A stretch of 64,000 nt of DNA from Magnetospirillum sp. 64-120. GTDB taxonomy: Bacteria > Pseudomonadota > Alphaproteobacteria > Rhodospirillales > Magnetospirillaceae. Below the pieces are notes generated by a model, which did not search any database, had not been told where the DNA came from, and was given only the letters and a program-made list of their open reading frames with translations. Below are positions 43,388 through 54,599 of the stretch, piece after piece (the first letter of the stretch is position 1; the number at the start of each line of letters is the position of its first letter). The translations under genes were made by a program, and so were the position numbers. The DNA is taken from NCBI GenBank assembly GCA_001898825.1, contig MKVK01000043.1, positions 236,565 through 300,564 on the forward strand, read 5' to 3'.

Positions 43388-44803
43388 TCAGTGCACCGTG
43401 CACGCCATGCAGGGGTCGAAGCTGCGGACGATGTGCTGAACCGCGATGGGCGTGGTTTCGCCGTCCCGCACCGGGGCGCCCTGCAGGGCCTGTTCCAGCG
43501 GGCCGGGATTTCCTTGGGCGTCGCGCGGGCTGAAGTTCCAGGTGGTGGGCGCGATGATGGCGTAGTCGCGGATGCGGCCGCCATCCACGTCCAGGCGGTG
43601 CGACAGCGACCCGCGGGCGGCTTCCACCAGGCCCAGGCCATGGCCGTGCAGGGGCAGGGGGGATTCGACACAGATGGCTTCGCCAGGGCGGATCCGTCTG
43701 GCCCAGTCTTCCATGGCGATGACCAGCTTGGCCAATTCCACCAGTCGCATCACCACCCGGGCTTCCACCGAACCGCCGTCCGGGCCGCACAGGTCGCCGG
43801 CCAGCGGATCGGCGGCGACCATGGCGCGGGCCAGGGCGCCGGTCTCGAAGCTAAGGCCATCCAGGCGGGGCGCCTTGCACCAGGAATAGGCGCCGTCCTT
43901 GTCGGCGTTGGGGCGCGTCGGGCCGTCCATCCAGGCGCGGGTCAAATCCTCGCTGACCCGGGCGTGATCCAGCGGGGTGATCTTTCCCGTCACCGAAACC
44001 CCCGCTGGAAATAATCCGAACGACCCGTGGGATAGGAAACGGGCTGGGCCGCGTCCCGATCGGTCCAGCCGCAAATCGCGGGCGACGTGCAGGAACAGGC
44101 GGAAGTCGCCCCGATCCAGCGGCGCCTTGTCGGCCCACTGATCCAGGGCGGCGCGGCTGTCGAGCGCGGCGATCTCCTCCAGGCTGCCGGCATACAGGAC
44201 CTGTTCCAGTTGATGGCGGAAATCGGCCAGGATGCCCAGCAGGCGGATGCGCTCGCCGCTATCCGCCGCCTTGGTGACGCCGCCGGGCTGGATGGCCAGG
44301 GAATGCGGCCATTTGCCGGCCAACAGCCCCATCAGATGCAGGAAACGGGCGCGTGCCGGCACCAGGGATCGCGCCGCTTCTCCGGTCATGGCGGTGAAAC
44401 GGCGCTGGGCGGCGGCGAACCATGGCCGCCCGGCATAAGCCGGATGGACGAAATCGGGCATGAAGAACAGCACGAAATGGGTCAGGTGGTCGGCGGCGTT
44501 CTCGCAGGCCAGCATCAGATCGGTCAGCAGCCGGCCGTTCTCGGGCATGTCCACTTGGGCGACCGAAGCCAGGGCGCGGGCGGCGGCCACCGATTGCGAC
44601 ACCGAGCAGATGCCGCAGATGCGCGGCGCCACCACCAGCGCGTCCTCGGGCGGGCGGCCTGCCAGGATGCGTTCGAAGCCCCGGTACATGGGCGCGGTGA
44701 CGCGGGCGCTTTGCACCTGGCCGGCGGACATGTCCAGGGTCACTTCCAGGTCGCCCTCGACCCGGTTGAACGGGCCGACGATCAGTCGCGATGGGGTGGT
44801 CAT
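43388..44803 (-). CDS. hupV: H2-sensing regulatory hydrogenase large subunit HupV (HoxC)
   Basis: Large subunit of the cytoplasmic regulatory hydrogenase, 471 residues. Active-site motifs are RICGIC (C63, C66) and DPCMACTVH, where the protein ends: there is no C-terminal tail, as in H2 sensors. Residues Ile65 and Phe113 replace the Val and Leu of ordinary hydrogenases, the gas-channel narrowing known from R. capsulatus HupUV. ATG overlaps the hupU stop by four bases. HupUV signals through HupT to HupR, both encoded about 23 kb away. Confidence 0.94.
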   Translation of the reverse strand: MTTPSRLIVGPFNRVEGDLEVTLDMSAGQVQSARVTAPMYRGFERILAGRPPEDALVVAPRICGICSVSQSVAAARALASVAQVDMPENGRLLTDLMLACENAADHLTHFVLFFMPDFVHPAYAGRPWFAAAQRRFTAMTGEAARSLVPARARFLHLMGLLAGKWPHSLAIQPGGVTKAADSGERIRLLGILADFRHQLEQVLYAGSLEEIAALDSRAALDQWADKAPLDRGDFRLFLHVARDLRLDRSGRGPARFLSHGSFGLFPAGVSVTGKITPLDHARVSEDLTRAWMDGPTRPNADKDGAYSWCKAPRLDGLSFETGALARAMVAADPLAGDLCGPDGGSVEARVVMRLVELAKLVIAMEDWARRIRPGEAICVESPLPLHGHGLGLVEAARGSLSHRLDVDGGRIRDYAIIAPTTWNFSPRDAQGNPGPLEQALQGAPVRDGETTPIAVQHIVRSFDPCMACTVH

Positions 44804-45780
44804 GGCTGTTTGGGGGGCAGTCGGGCAGGGGGGACGATGACGTGGTCGGCGTGGGAATTGGCCCGCACCCGTTTGGGTGTGGCCGATTTCGACAGCGCCG
44901 CCAGGGCGACGAACCAGGCCTTCGGCATGTCCACCGGCAGGCCGACGGGAATGCCGGCGATCTTGGCGGTTTCTCCGAACGGTGCCTCGGGGTCCTGGAA
45001 ATCGGGCGAGGTGCAGTTGATGCAGGCATAGCCGGCATCGGTGCAGGACCCATAGCCGTTCCAGCGGCGGATGTTGCAGTCGCCCGGCGCCTGGGTCGCC
45101 TTGCAGCCCAAATTTTCCATCAGGCAACCGCGATCGGACGGCCGCGCCGCCGAGGCCTTGAACTCATAGAATTCGTTGCGCCCACAGCCGTGATGGGCCA
45201 GATGGTCGGCGAAGGCGCGCGGCCGGCCCAGGGAATCCAGGGCGCAGGTGCCCGACAGCGCCAGTTCGGCCAGGCTTTCCACCAGCCAGCCGGGATGGGG
45301 GGCGCAGCCGGCGACGTTGATCACCGGCAGACCGCCTTGGGCGCGGAAGTCCTGTCCCAACAGGTGATGCAGGGATACCGCGTCGGTGGGGTTGTCCTCG
45401 GCCGCCGGGAACCCGCCGAAAGCGGCGCAGGACCCCACGGCGACCACGTGGCGGGCATGGGCGGCGATGGCCTTGATCCAGTGAATCATCGGCCTGCCGG
45501 AACCGGACAGGATTTGAAAGCGCCCCGATCCGTCGGGACCGGTCAGCGCCGCGCCTTCGACGCACAGCGCGTCCACGCGGACGCGACCCGCCGCCGCGTC
45601 TTCCAGAATGGCCAGGGCTTCGGCGCCACACTGGGCCGACAAAGACGGGTGCCACAGCAGGTGAATGCCGAACCGGCCCAGGGAATGGACCAGCCCCACA
45701 TCATCGGCGGCCAGCATGGACATGGTGCAGCCGCCGCAGGACCCGGCCTGAAGCCAAAGGATGGAAAAGGGTTTGCTCAT
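44800..45780 (-). CDS. hupU: H2-sensing regulatory hydrogenase small subunit HupU (HoxB)
   Basis: Fe-S subunit of the H2 sensor, 326 residues, without a Tat signal, so the sensor stays in the cytoplasm. The N-terminal cluster motif is GSCGGC (C15, C18), then VGSCAAFGG, VAGCAPHP and later cysteines for the medial and distal clusters. A 50-residue C-terminal region (after PDFQDPE) fits the tail that HoxB uses to contact its kinase. The start codon lies within a perfect 13-base hairpin. An alternative ATG at 45813, 11 codons upstream, would put the hairpin inside the coding sequence. Confidence 0.92.
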   Translation of the reverse strand: MSKPFSILWLQAGSCGGCTMSMLAADDVGLVHSLGRFGIHLLWHPSLSAQCGAEALAILEDAAAGRVRVDALCVEGAALTGPDGSGRFQILSGSGRPMIHWIKAIAAHARHVVAVGSCAAFGGFPAAEDNPTDAVSLHHLLGQDFRAQGGLPVINVAGCAPHPGWLVESLAELALSGTCALDSLGRPRAFADHLAHHGCGRNEFYEFKASAARPSDRGCLMENLGCKATQAPGDCNIRRWNGYGSCTDAGYACINCTSPDFQDPEAPFGETAKIAGIPVGLPVDMPKAWFVALAALSKSATPKRVRANSHADHVIVPPARLPPKQP

Positions 45781-45807
45781 GGCGGCCAGCTTAGGCTGGC
45801 CGCCATG
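45778..45807. other. Perfect hairpin over the hupU start codon
   Basis: Leftward, CATGGCGGCCAGC (45807-45795) pairs with GCTGGCCGCCATG (45790-45778) with a four-base CTAA loop. The second arm ends in the ATG of hupU, and no T-run follows. It lies 15 bases after the stop of the upstream glucan-synthase gene, so it might also work as a factor-dependent terminator or mRNA end. Confidence 0.8.
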
Positions 45808-45822
45808 GCGCATGCAAGGTCA

Positions 45823-48468
45823 CTATTCGGCCGCTTCCGGGGTGGGGCCGCTGGGGGCCTTTTCTTCCGGGGCCGGGCGCGACGGCAGGGTCGAGATGAT
45901 GGACGCCACCAAGGCGGCCAGGAAGGGCATGGACTGCACCACCAGCACCACCGACCACAGGCGGATTTCCGGGTCGTAGTAATTGTGGCCGGGGATCAGA
46001 ACGGCGATGGCCGCCAGCCAGTGGGCCAGCATCAGGCTGGTTTCTTCCAAGGTCATCTTGACCGCGTCCTTCAGGCCGACCTTTTCCGCCATCTTGGGCG
46101 TGCGCATGAAGGGGGTGTGCTTGGTGAAGATGCCCTGCCACATGGCCCAGGCGATGGCGTAGGTCAGGCCCATCCCGGCCACCGCCGACAACAGGCGCTG
46201 TTTCCAGCCGCATTTCACCCGGGTGGTGTAGAGGAAGATGTGGTGGACGATCTTGGCGACGAACACGCCCACCGTGGGCAGGATGAAGAAGGCCAAGGGC
46301 GTGTCGAAATACCTGGGCGCCAACACCATGCCAGCGGTCCAGAACAGGCTGGTCAGGCAGAACATCAGATAGAAGCCGTCGGCGAACCACGGCAGCCAGC
46401 CGGAAACGAAATGGTATTTCTGACCCGCGGTCAGGCCGGTTTCCTTGAAGGGAACCAGGGCGCGCCAATGGGCCTTCAGGATTTGCACGGCGCCATAGGC
46501 CCAGCGGAAGCGCTGTTTCTTGTAAGCCATGAAGCTGTCGGGAACCAGACCGTGGCCCATGCGTTCCTGGATATAGACCGATTCGTAGCCCAACTGCATC
46601 ATGCGCAGGCCCAGCTCGGCGTCTTCGACGATGCACCACTCGGCCCATTGGCCGGCGTCGGCCATGGCCTTCTTGCGTACCAGGGTCATGGTGCCGTGCT
46701 GGATGATGGCGTTGGCTTCGTTCCTGAACACCATGCCGATGTCGAAGAACCCGGCATATTCCCAGTTGATCATTTCCTTGAACAGGTCACGTTCCCAGTC
46801 GCGATGGTCCTGGGGCGCCTGGACGTGGCCGACCTTGGGGTCCTCGAAATAAGGCACCAGGGACGACAGCCAATCCTTGCGCACTTGATAATCGGAATCG
46901 ACCACGCCGATGATCTCGGCTTCCGGGTCGGTGACCGACAGGCCGAAATTCAACGCGCCGGCCTTGGCGCCGGGCCACGGCGCCAGATGGTAGAACTTCA
47001 CCTTGTCGGGGAACTGGGCGCAATAGGCCTCGACCGGGCGCCACACTTCTTCCTTCTTGGTGTTGTTGTCGAGCACGATGATTTCGAAGTTGGGATAATC
47101 CAGCGCCAACAGCGAATCGATGGTCAGCTTCACCATTTCCGGCGGCTCGTTATAGCACGGCAGGTGCAGCGAAACCTTGGGGAAGCGTTTGATGACGTCC
47201 GGCGCGTGCGGCTTGAAGCCGCGTTTCAGACGTCCCGACCAGGTCAGCTCGGTGACCTCGATGCCGTTGATCAGCACGACGACCAACAGCAATAGCTGCG
47301 CTGGCAGCAGGACGAAGACCATCAACTCGGTGGCCGGCGCCAGGTCGCGCACCACCGGCGTCGACATGGTCCAGATCACCAAGGTGGCGGCGAACTGCAC
47401 CAGCATGGCGAAGAACACCTTGCCGGCCAGACGCAGGTCCTTCCATCGCATCAGGAACCACGCCACCGGCAAGAAGGCGATCAGGGTGGCGGCGGCGGCC
47501 TGGAACGGCCATTCCTGGAATTCGATGACCGGGCCGATCCAGTCGAATTTCGGCGTGCGTTCGACGGTGAAGATACCCCAGTGCTTTTCCGAGGCGGTGC
47601 CGTCCAGGTTCACCTTCCACGGCTGGTCGAAGGCCTCGACCACGTTGTAATCCAGGCCTTCTTCGTTGGCCCAGTTCAGGAAGCGGCGCAAGAACAGCGC
47701 CTGGTTGACCAGACTGGGTTCCGCCCGTCCATAGGACCGACCGGCCGACGGCCAGCCCACTTCACCGATATAGACCTGCTTGTCGGGGAAGGCGTTCCTG
47801 ACCTCGCGCACCATGCGCTGGGTGAAGGGAAGCGCTTCCTCGATGTCGACGCGTTCCCAGAACGGCAGGGTGTGGATGGTGATGAAATCCACTTCCTGGA
47901 CCAGTTCAGGGTGTTCCAGCCAGATGGACCACGCTTCCGCCGTGCTGATCTTGATGCGCTCGGGGATTTCGGCACGGACCCGGCGGATGTAGCGGATCAT
48001 CTGTTCCGGGGTCAGACGATGCAGCGTCAGGTTTTCGTTGCCGATGATGATACGGTCGACATTGGGGTTGTCGCGCGCGATGCGGATGATGTTGGCGATC
48101 TCGCGTTCGTTGCGGCCCAGACGTTCGTCCAGCCAGGCGCCCGGCAGCGCCTTCAGGCCGTGCTTGGCGGCCAGTTCCGGCACCTGATCCAGGCCTTCCA
48201 GGGTGGAATAGGTGCGGACCTGGTCGACCTTGCCGGCCAGCATGGCCAGGTCTTCGTCCATTTCCTCACGCGTGGCCAGCATGGTGTCTTCGTATTGCGG
48301 GAACTGGCGCACGATGGTGGGGTCGTCGTCGGCACGCGACGGCGAGAACGACACCGAATGGATGGTTCCTGCCCACGGCAACCCGGACTTGGGCTGGTTC
48401 AGAGCGGCCCAAAACCCAAGGTTGGCCAGGATGATGAAGATCAGGACCAGAAAGCCGGACAGGCGCAT
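45823..48468 (-). CDS. GH17-GT2 fusion: beta-glucan synthase (NdvB/NdvC-like)
   Basis: Membrane glycosyltransferase of 881 residues fusing an N-terminal glycoside-hydrolase-17-like domain (about 35-310) to a processive GT2 domain. The GH17 part has both glutamates: IIGNENL (E145, acid) and IGEVGWPSAG (E236, nucleophile). After two membrane segments (about 318-400) the GT2 core shows LHLPCYNEPPE, VVDSDYQ, EDAELGLRM and the QRFRW motif; several helices follow. This layout is that of beta-1,3 or cyclic beta-glucan synthases (rhizobial NdvB/NdvC, Pseudomonas NdvB). Product linkage cannot be read from sequence. Start at ATG 48468; longer frames run antisense through tex. Confidence 0.88.
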   Translation of the reverse strand: MRLSGFLVLIFIILANLGFWAALNQPKSGLPWAGTIHSVSFSPSRADDDPTIVRQFPQYEDTMLATREEMDEDLAMLAGKVDQVRTYSTLEGLDQVPELAAKHGLKALPGAWLDERLGRNEREIANIIRIARDNPNVDRIIIGNENLTLHRLTPEQMIRYIRRVRAEIPERIKISTAEAWSIWLEHPELVQEVDFITIHTLPFWERVDIEEALPFTQRMVREVRNAFPDKQVYIGEVGWPSAGRSYGRAEPSLVNQALFLRRFLNWANEEGLDYNVVEAFDQPWKVNLDGTASEKHWGIFTVERTPKFDWIGPVIEFQEWPFQAAAATLIAFLPVAWFLMRWKDLRLAGKVFFAMLVQFAATLVIWTMSTPVVRDLAPATELMVFVLLPAQLLLLVVVLINGIEVTELTWSGRLKRGFKPHAPDVIKRFPKVSLHLPCYNEPPEMVKLTIDSLLALDYPNFEIIVLDNNTKKEEVWRPVEAYCAQFPDKVKFYHLAPWPGAKAGALNFGLSVTDPEAEIIGVVDSDYQVRKDWLSSLVPYFEDPKVGHVQAPQDHRDWERDLFKEMINWEYAGFFDIGMVFRNEANAIIQHGTMTLVRKKAMADAGQWAEWCIVEDAELGLRMMQLGYESVYIQERMGHGLVPDSFMAYKKQRFRWAYGAVQILKAHWRALVPFKETGLTAGQKYHFVSGWLPWFADGFYLMFCLTSLFWTAGMVLAPRYFDTPLAFFILPTVGVFVAKIVHHIFLYTTRVKCGWKQRLLSAVAGMGLTYAIAWAMWQGIFTKHTPFMRTPKMAEKVGLKDAVKMTLEETSLMLAHWLAAIAVLIPGHNYYDPEIRLWSVVLVVQSMPFLAALVASIISTLPSRPAPEEKAPSGPTPEAAE

Positions 48469-48499
48469 GGAAGTGGGATTCCCCCAAAATAGATAGTTT

Positions 48500-48535
48500 T
48501 CTGGACAGTATTCCCTCCCGAATCGGCTGTCCAGA
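48500..48535. promoter_or_regulatory. Inverted repeat between glucan-synthase and tex genes
   Basis: TCTGGACAG (48500-48508) and CTGTCCAGA (48527-48535) are perfect nine-base arms 18 bases apart, in the 180-base region between the divergent starts. The leftward arm abuts AT-rich sequence that could be the -10 region of the glucan-synthase gene. A likely regulator site; the factor is unknown. Confidence 0.45.
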
Positions 48536-48648
48536 GACGTCGATGGCAGCACAGTCATGCGGCGGAAATAGGGCGGGGTTTTACGCTTCCCAGCAGACGC
48601 GGCACAGGCTAAACAGCAAGGCTTGGGTTGAACCGTAAAGGAACGTTG

Positions 48649-50973
<2,325 letters not shown>

Positions 50974-50977
50974 GACC

Positions 50978-52216
50978 ATGCGGCGGCGTCACTTCATGAC
51001 CGGTCTGGCGGCTTTGGCTTCGGTGCCCGTGGTGGCGCGGGCGGCCGGCCTGTCGGGCGCCGCCGACCCGTCCATCGTCATCGGTTTCGTCGCCACCCGC
51101 ACCGGTGCGGGGGCCATCGCCAGCCAGGACGCGGTGGACGGGTTCAGCCTGGGCTTGAAACAATTGGGCGGGCGCTTCAGCAACCAGGAAATCCGCGTGG
51201 TGGCGGTGGACGACAGGGGCCGGGCCGACGTGGCCGGCAAAGCCCTGGAACGGGCCATCCGCAGCGAACGCCTGGATGTGGTGGTCACCGCCGTGTCACA
51301 GCCGTCCATGGCGGCGATGATGAAGTCCTTGGACAAGACCCGGCTGTTCGTCCTGACCCTGGAAGAGCCGCCGGCCGCCCTGGCCGGAGCGGACTGCCAG
51401 CCCAATCTGTTTTCCCTGGCGCCGCCGTCCTCGGCCCCGCACCATTTGCTGGGCAGCCATCTGGTGGCCGAAGGGGTGCGCAAGGTGGTGGTCCTCGCTC
51501 CGCAAACCGGGTTGGCCACGCAGTCGGTGGCCGCGTTCCGCCAGACCTTTCCCTTCGACGTCACCGTGCTGAGCCCGAAATTGGGGGCGGCGACCTATGA
51601 CCGTGAATTGCGCCGCATCGGCGAGATCAAGCCCGAGGTGGTCTATTCGTTGCTGACCGGCGGTATGGGCGGCGCCTTCATCCGGGCTTATGACGAAGCC
51701 GGGGGCAAGGATCTGGCCGTGCTTTACGTGGATTCCGACGCCATCGCAAGGCCGGCCTTGCCGGCCTTGGGCGACGCCGCCATCGACGTGCGCGCCGTGG
51801 TCAATTGGGTGGCCGACCAGGATGTGCCGGGAAACAAGCGTTTCATCAGCGATTACGAAGTGGAATTCGGCCGCTCGCCGTCGGAACACTCGGCGCGGGG
51901 GTATGACGCGGTGATGCTGCTGGAGAGCGTCATCAAGGCCACCGGCGGCAAGACCGGGGATGGCGAAGCCCTGCGGGCGGCGTTCCGCCGGGCCGAGTTC
52001 ACCTCGGTGCGCGGTCCCTTCCACTTCAACCACAACCACCAGCCCATCATGGGCTACAGCCTGGTGCAGGTGGAACGTGACCAGCGTGGCCGCTTGGGCC
52101 ATGAAACCATCGCTTCCTTGGCCAAGGAATGGCGCGACGGCGCCGCCGTCGCCTGTTCCATGCATTGGCCGGAAGAATATGTTCCGGTGACGCCCAAACC
52201 GGCCAAGCGGGGTTAG
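50978..52216 (+). CDS. Periplasmic binding protein of the LivK/amide family
   Basis: Type I periplasmic substrate-binding protein, 412 residues. The N-terminus MRRRHFMTGLAALA is a Tat-like signal ending near ARA (about 24). The body starts IVIGFVATRTGAGA and holds GYDAVMLLESVIKATGG and RGPFHFNHNHQPIMGYSL, typical of branched-chain amino-acid/ABC-transporter binding proteins. No permease or ATPase is adjacent, so it is an orphan receptor, perhaps feeding a transporter or chemoreceptor elsewhere. It is nearly coupled to tex. The last bases overlap the convergent lipoprotein gene. Confidence 0.85.
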   Translation: MRRRHFMTGLAALASVPVVARAAGLSGAADPSIVIGFVATRTGAGAIASQDAVDGFSLGLKQLGGRFSNQEIRVVAVDDRGRADVAGKALERAIRSERLDVVVTAVSQPSMAAMMKSLDKTRLFVLTLEEPPAALAGADCQPNLFSLAPPSSAPHHLLGSHLVAEGVRKVVVLAPQTGLATQSVAAFRQTFPFDVTVLSPKLGAATYDRELRRIGEIKPEVVYSLLTGGMGGAFIRAYDEAGGKDLAVLYVDSDAIARPALPALGDAAIDVRAVVNWVADQDVPGNKRFISDYEVEFGRSPSEHSARGYDAVMLLESVIKATGGKTGDGEALRAAFRRAEFTSVRGPFHFNHNHQPIMGYSLVQVERDQRGRLGHETIASLAKEWRDGAAVACSMHWPEEYVPVTPKPAKRG

Positions 52217-52818
52217 GGCGCTTCCGCCGCCGCCTTGGACAGGGCGATGCCGACGCTTTGGTCGTCGGCCATGGCGGCGATCATCTTGGCCAGCACGGCT
52301 TCCAACTGCACCTTGCTTTCGTCCTGGTTGCCCATGAAGACCTCGTTCCAGCGTTCCTCGCCGTCGACGAAATCCTTTTTCAGATAGGTCTGGCCGCTGG
52401 GTCCCTCAACTGTGACCGTCAGCATGGCCGAGCCATAGACCTGGGTCCGGAACATGTGCCAGACAGCCCGGCTGTCCACGTCGCGGACGTCCACCTGCAA
52501 GCGTGCCGGCCCCCCGTTGGCCGGGACGCCGCGGGCTTGGAATTCGGCGACGATGCCGTCGCGGATGGTGTCGGCGACCGGGCGGGTGGGGGTGACGATC
52601 CAGGTGCTTTTGGTGTCGGTGACCGCCCAGTTGGTGCCGATCACGTCTTTCTTGGCGCGTCTGTCGGTAACCGATACGGCCATCCCCTTGATCGCCGGGC
52701 CGTTATAAGCTTGTCGATGGCTGGGGGGCGCCAACTGCAGCTCGGCGTTGTGGGTGCGCACGCAGGCGGACAAGGTCGCCAGACAAAGACACAGAACGGC
52801 AAGGCCACGAACGCGCAT
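52213..52818 (-). CDS. YajG-type lipoprotein
   Basis: Predicted outer-membrane lipoprotein of 201 residues. The signal peptide ends in the lipobox LSAC with the lipidated Cys at about 19. The mature part resembles YajG lipoproteins (VTDRRAKKDVIGTNW, DTIRDGIVAEFQARGV). Function unknown. It lies downstream of rhlE on the same strand, but a terminator separates them, so it is expressed separately. Confidence 0.8.
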   Translation of the reverse strand: MRVRGLAVLCLCLATLSACVRTHNAELQLAPPSHRQAYNGPAIKGMAVSVTDRRAKKDVIGTNWAVTDTKSTWIVTPTRPVADTIRDGIVAEFQARGVPANGGPARLQVDVRDVDSRAVWHMFRTQVYGSAMLTVTVEGPSGQTYLKKDFVDGEERWNEVFMGNQDESKVQLEAVLAKMIAAMADDQSVGIALSKAAAEAP

Positions 52819-52888
52819 GACGACAACTCTCCTGTCAGGGGAGCGCCATTGTTGATGCGTGTAACGTAATAGACAATACAGTCATTGG

Positions 52889-52920
52889 TAAAAGGGGGAA
52901 GGCTTGGCCTTCCCTCTTTT
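52889..52920 (-). terminator. Intrinsic terminator after rhlE
   Basis: GGGAAGGC and GCCTTCCC (52896-52903 with 52907-52914, loop of three) form a GC stem flanked by A4 and T4 tracts, leftward ending CCTTTTA. It follows the rhlE stop by about 15 bases. Confidence 0.88.
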
Positions 52921-52934
52921 CCGTCATTGGCTGA

Positions 52935-54347
52935 TCAGCCGCGCTTGCTGTGGCCGTGACCACCGGGGCCGGCGCCATGGCGGCGCTGGCCGCCATTGCC
53001 GCCGCCACCGTTGCCGGCGGCAGCGCTGCGTTGCAGGCCGCCACCGCCCGCGCCCTTGGGACGGTTGCCGCCGGCACCCGCCGCGCCTTGCGGACGGGCG
53101 GCGCCGTTACCGGCACCTTGCGGACGGCTGCCGCCGACGAAGGGACGGCCGCCGCTGGGCTTGCGCTTGGGCGGGCTGCCCTTGCCCGACGCGAACAGCC
53201 TGGCCACCGGCTCGGCGTGATAGCCGTGTTCAATATCCTGCGGCACCGGCTGCTGGATGGTCTTTTCGATCTGACGCAGATAGGCCACTTCCTCGGCGTC
53301 GCAGAACGACACGGCGATGCCCTCGGCGCCGGCCCGCGCGGTGCGGCCGATGCGGTGGACATAGCTTTCCGGTTCGTTGGGCAGCTCGAAGTTCACCACG
53401 TGGGTGACGTTGTCGATGTCGATGCCGCGTGCCGCGATGTCGGTGGCGACCAGGGCGCGGACTTCGCCGGACCGGAAGGCGTCCAGCGCCCGCTGGCGGG
53501 CGTTCTGGCTTTTGTTGCCGTGGATGGCGTCGGCGGGGATGCCGTCCTTGGCCAGCTGCTCGGCGACGCGGTTGGCGCCGTGCTTGGTCCGGGTGAAGAC
53601 GATGGCGCGTTCCACGTCCTTGCCGCGCAGCAGGTCGCGCAGCAGGTTGCGCTTATCCTCGCGGCTGACGAACAGCACCTTTTGTGCGATGCGTTCGGCG
53701 GTGGACGACACCGGGGTGACTTCGACACGCACCGGGTCACGCAGCAGGAACGAGGCCAGATCGGCCACCGCCTTGGGCATGGTGGCCGAGAACAGCAGGG
53801 TCTGGCGGCCGCTGGGCAGCAGGGCGGCGATCTTGCGCACCGGATGGATGAAGCCCATGTCCAGCATGCGGTCGGCTTCGTCCAGCACCAGGCTTTCCAC
53901 CGCCGACAGGTTGACGAAGCCCTGGTCCATCAGGTCGATCAGGCGGCCGGGGGTGGCGACCATGACGTCGACGCCGCCGTTGAGCGCCCGGACCTGCGGG
54001 CCCTGGCCGACGCCGCCGAACACGCAGGCGCGGCGGAAACGCAGGTTGCGGCCATAGGTGGCGAAGCCGTCATTGATCTGCACCGCCAGCTCGCGCGTCG
54101 GGGTCAGGATCAGATGGCGCACGGTACGCGGCGCGGCGCGGCGCTTGTCGCCGGCGATGCGGTGCAGGATGGGCAGGGCGAAGGCGGCGGTCTTGCCGGT
54201 GCCGGTCTGGGCGATGCCCAGCACGTCGTGACCTTCCAGCAATTGCGGGATGGCCTGTTCCTGAATGGGGGTCGGATTGGTGTAACCCTCGGCTTCGAGG
54301 GCGAAAATCAACGGTTCGGCCAGGCCGAGGTCTTTGAACGAAGTCAT
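52935..54347 (-). CDS. rhlE: DEAD-box RNA helicase RhlE
   Basis: ATP-dependent RNA helicase, 470 residues. Motifs in order are the Q-motif ([10 protein letters not shown]), I ([11 protein letters not shown]), Ia (PTRELA), II (VLDEADRML), III (SATMP), IV-V ([12 protein letters not shown]) and VI ([10 protein letters not shown]). The last 90 residues are a Gly/Arg/Asn-rich low-complexity tail, common in RhlE for RNA contact. The gene has a long 5' region; the best promoter candidate is about 160 bases upstream. Confidence 0.94.
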   Translation of the reverse strand: MTSFKDLGLAEPLIFALEAEGYTNPTPIQEQAIPQLLEGHDVLGIAQTGTGKTAAFALPILHRIAGDKRRAAPRTVRHLILTPTRELAVQINDGFATYGRNLRFRRACVFGGVGQGPQVRALNGGVDVMVATPGRLIDLMDQGFVNLSAVESLVLDEADRMLDMGFIHPVRKIAALLPSGRQTLLFSATMPKAVADLASFLLRDPVRVEVTPVSSTAERIAQKVLFVSREDKRNLLRDLLRGKDVERAIVFTRTKHGANRVAEQLAKDGIPADAIHGNKSQNARQRALDAFRSGEVRALVATDIAARGIDIDNVTHVVNFELPNEPESYVHRIGRTARAGAEGIAVSFCDAEEVAYLRQIEKTIQQPVPQDIEHGYHAEPVARLFASGKGSPPKRKPSGGRPFVGGSRPQGAGNGAARPQGAAGAGGNRPKGAGGGGLQRSAAAGNGGGGNGGQRRHGAGPGGHGHSKRG

Positions 54348-54506
54348 AAAGATCTTTCACAATGCATCACGCGCCACCGGCAGGTCCGGTGACGGGATAA
54401 GGGCGCCCGAAGGGTGCGCAACCAGCGGGGAGGGGCCTTGTCGCAACGGCGTCCAGATCACAAAGGACCGGCGCCTGCGCACATGGGGGCGATCAAGGCT
54501 TGGGTG

Positions 54507-54536
54507 CTTATAGCAGGCTTTGTTGTCGCATTGCAA
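54507..54536 (-). promoter_or_regulatory. Candidate promoter of rhlE
   Basis: Read leftward, TTGCAA (54536-54531) and TATAAG (54512-54507) are 18 bases apart, a fair housekeeping promoter. It would give a leader of about 155 bases before rhlE, long for this window and typical of cold-responsive helicase genes. The rest of the 252-base gap (54348-54599) holds no gene that I can support. Confidence 0.4.
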
Positions 54537-54599
54537 CATGTGCTTTCCCGCTGACGCTGGCCCTGGCGTTCTATGACCTAGGTTCTGTAGTATTATGCT

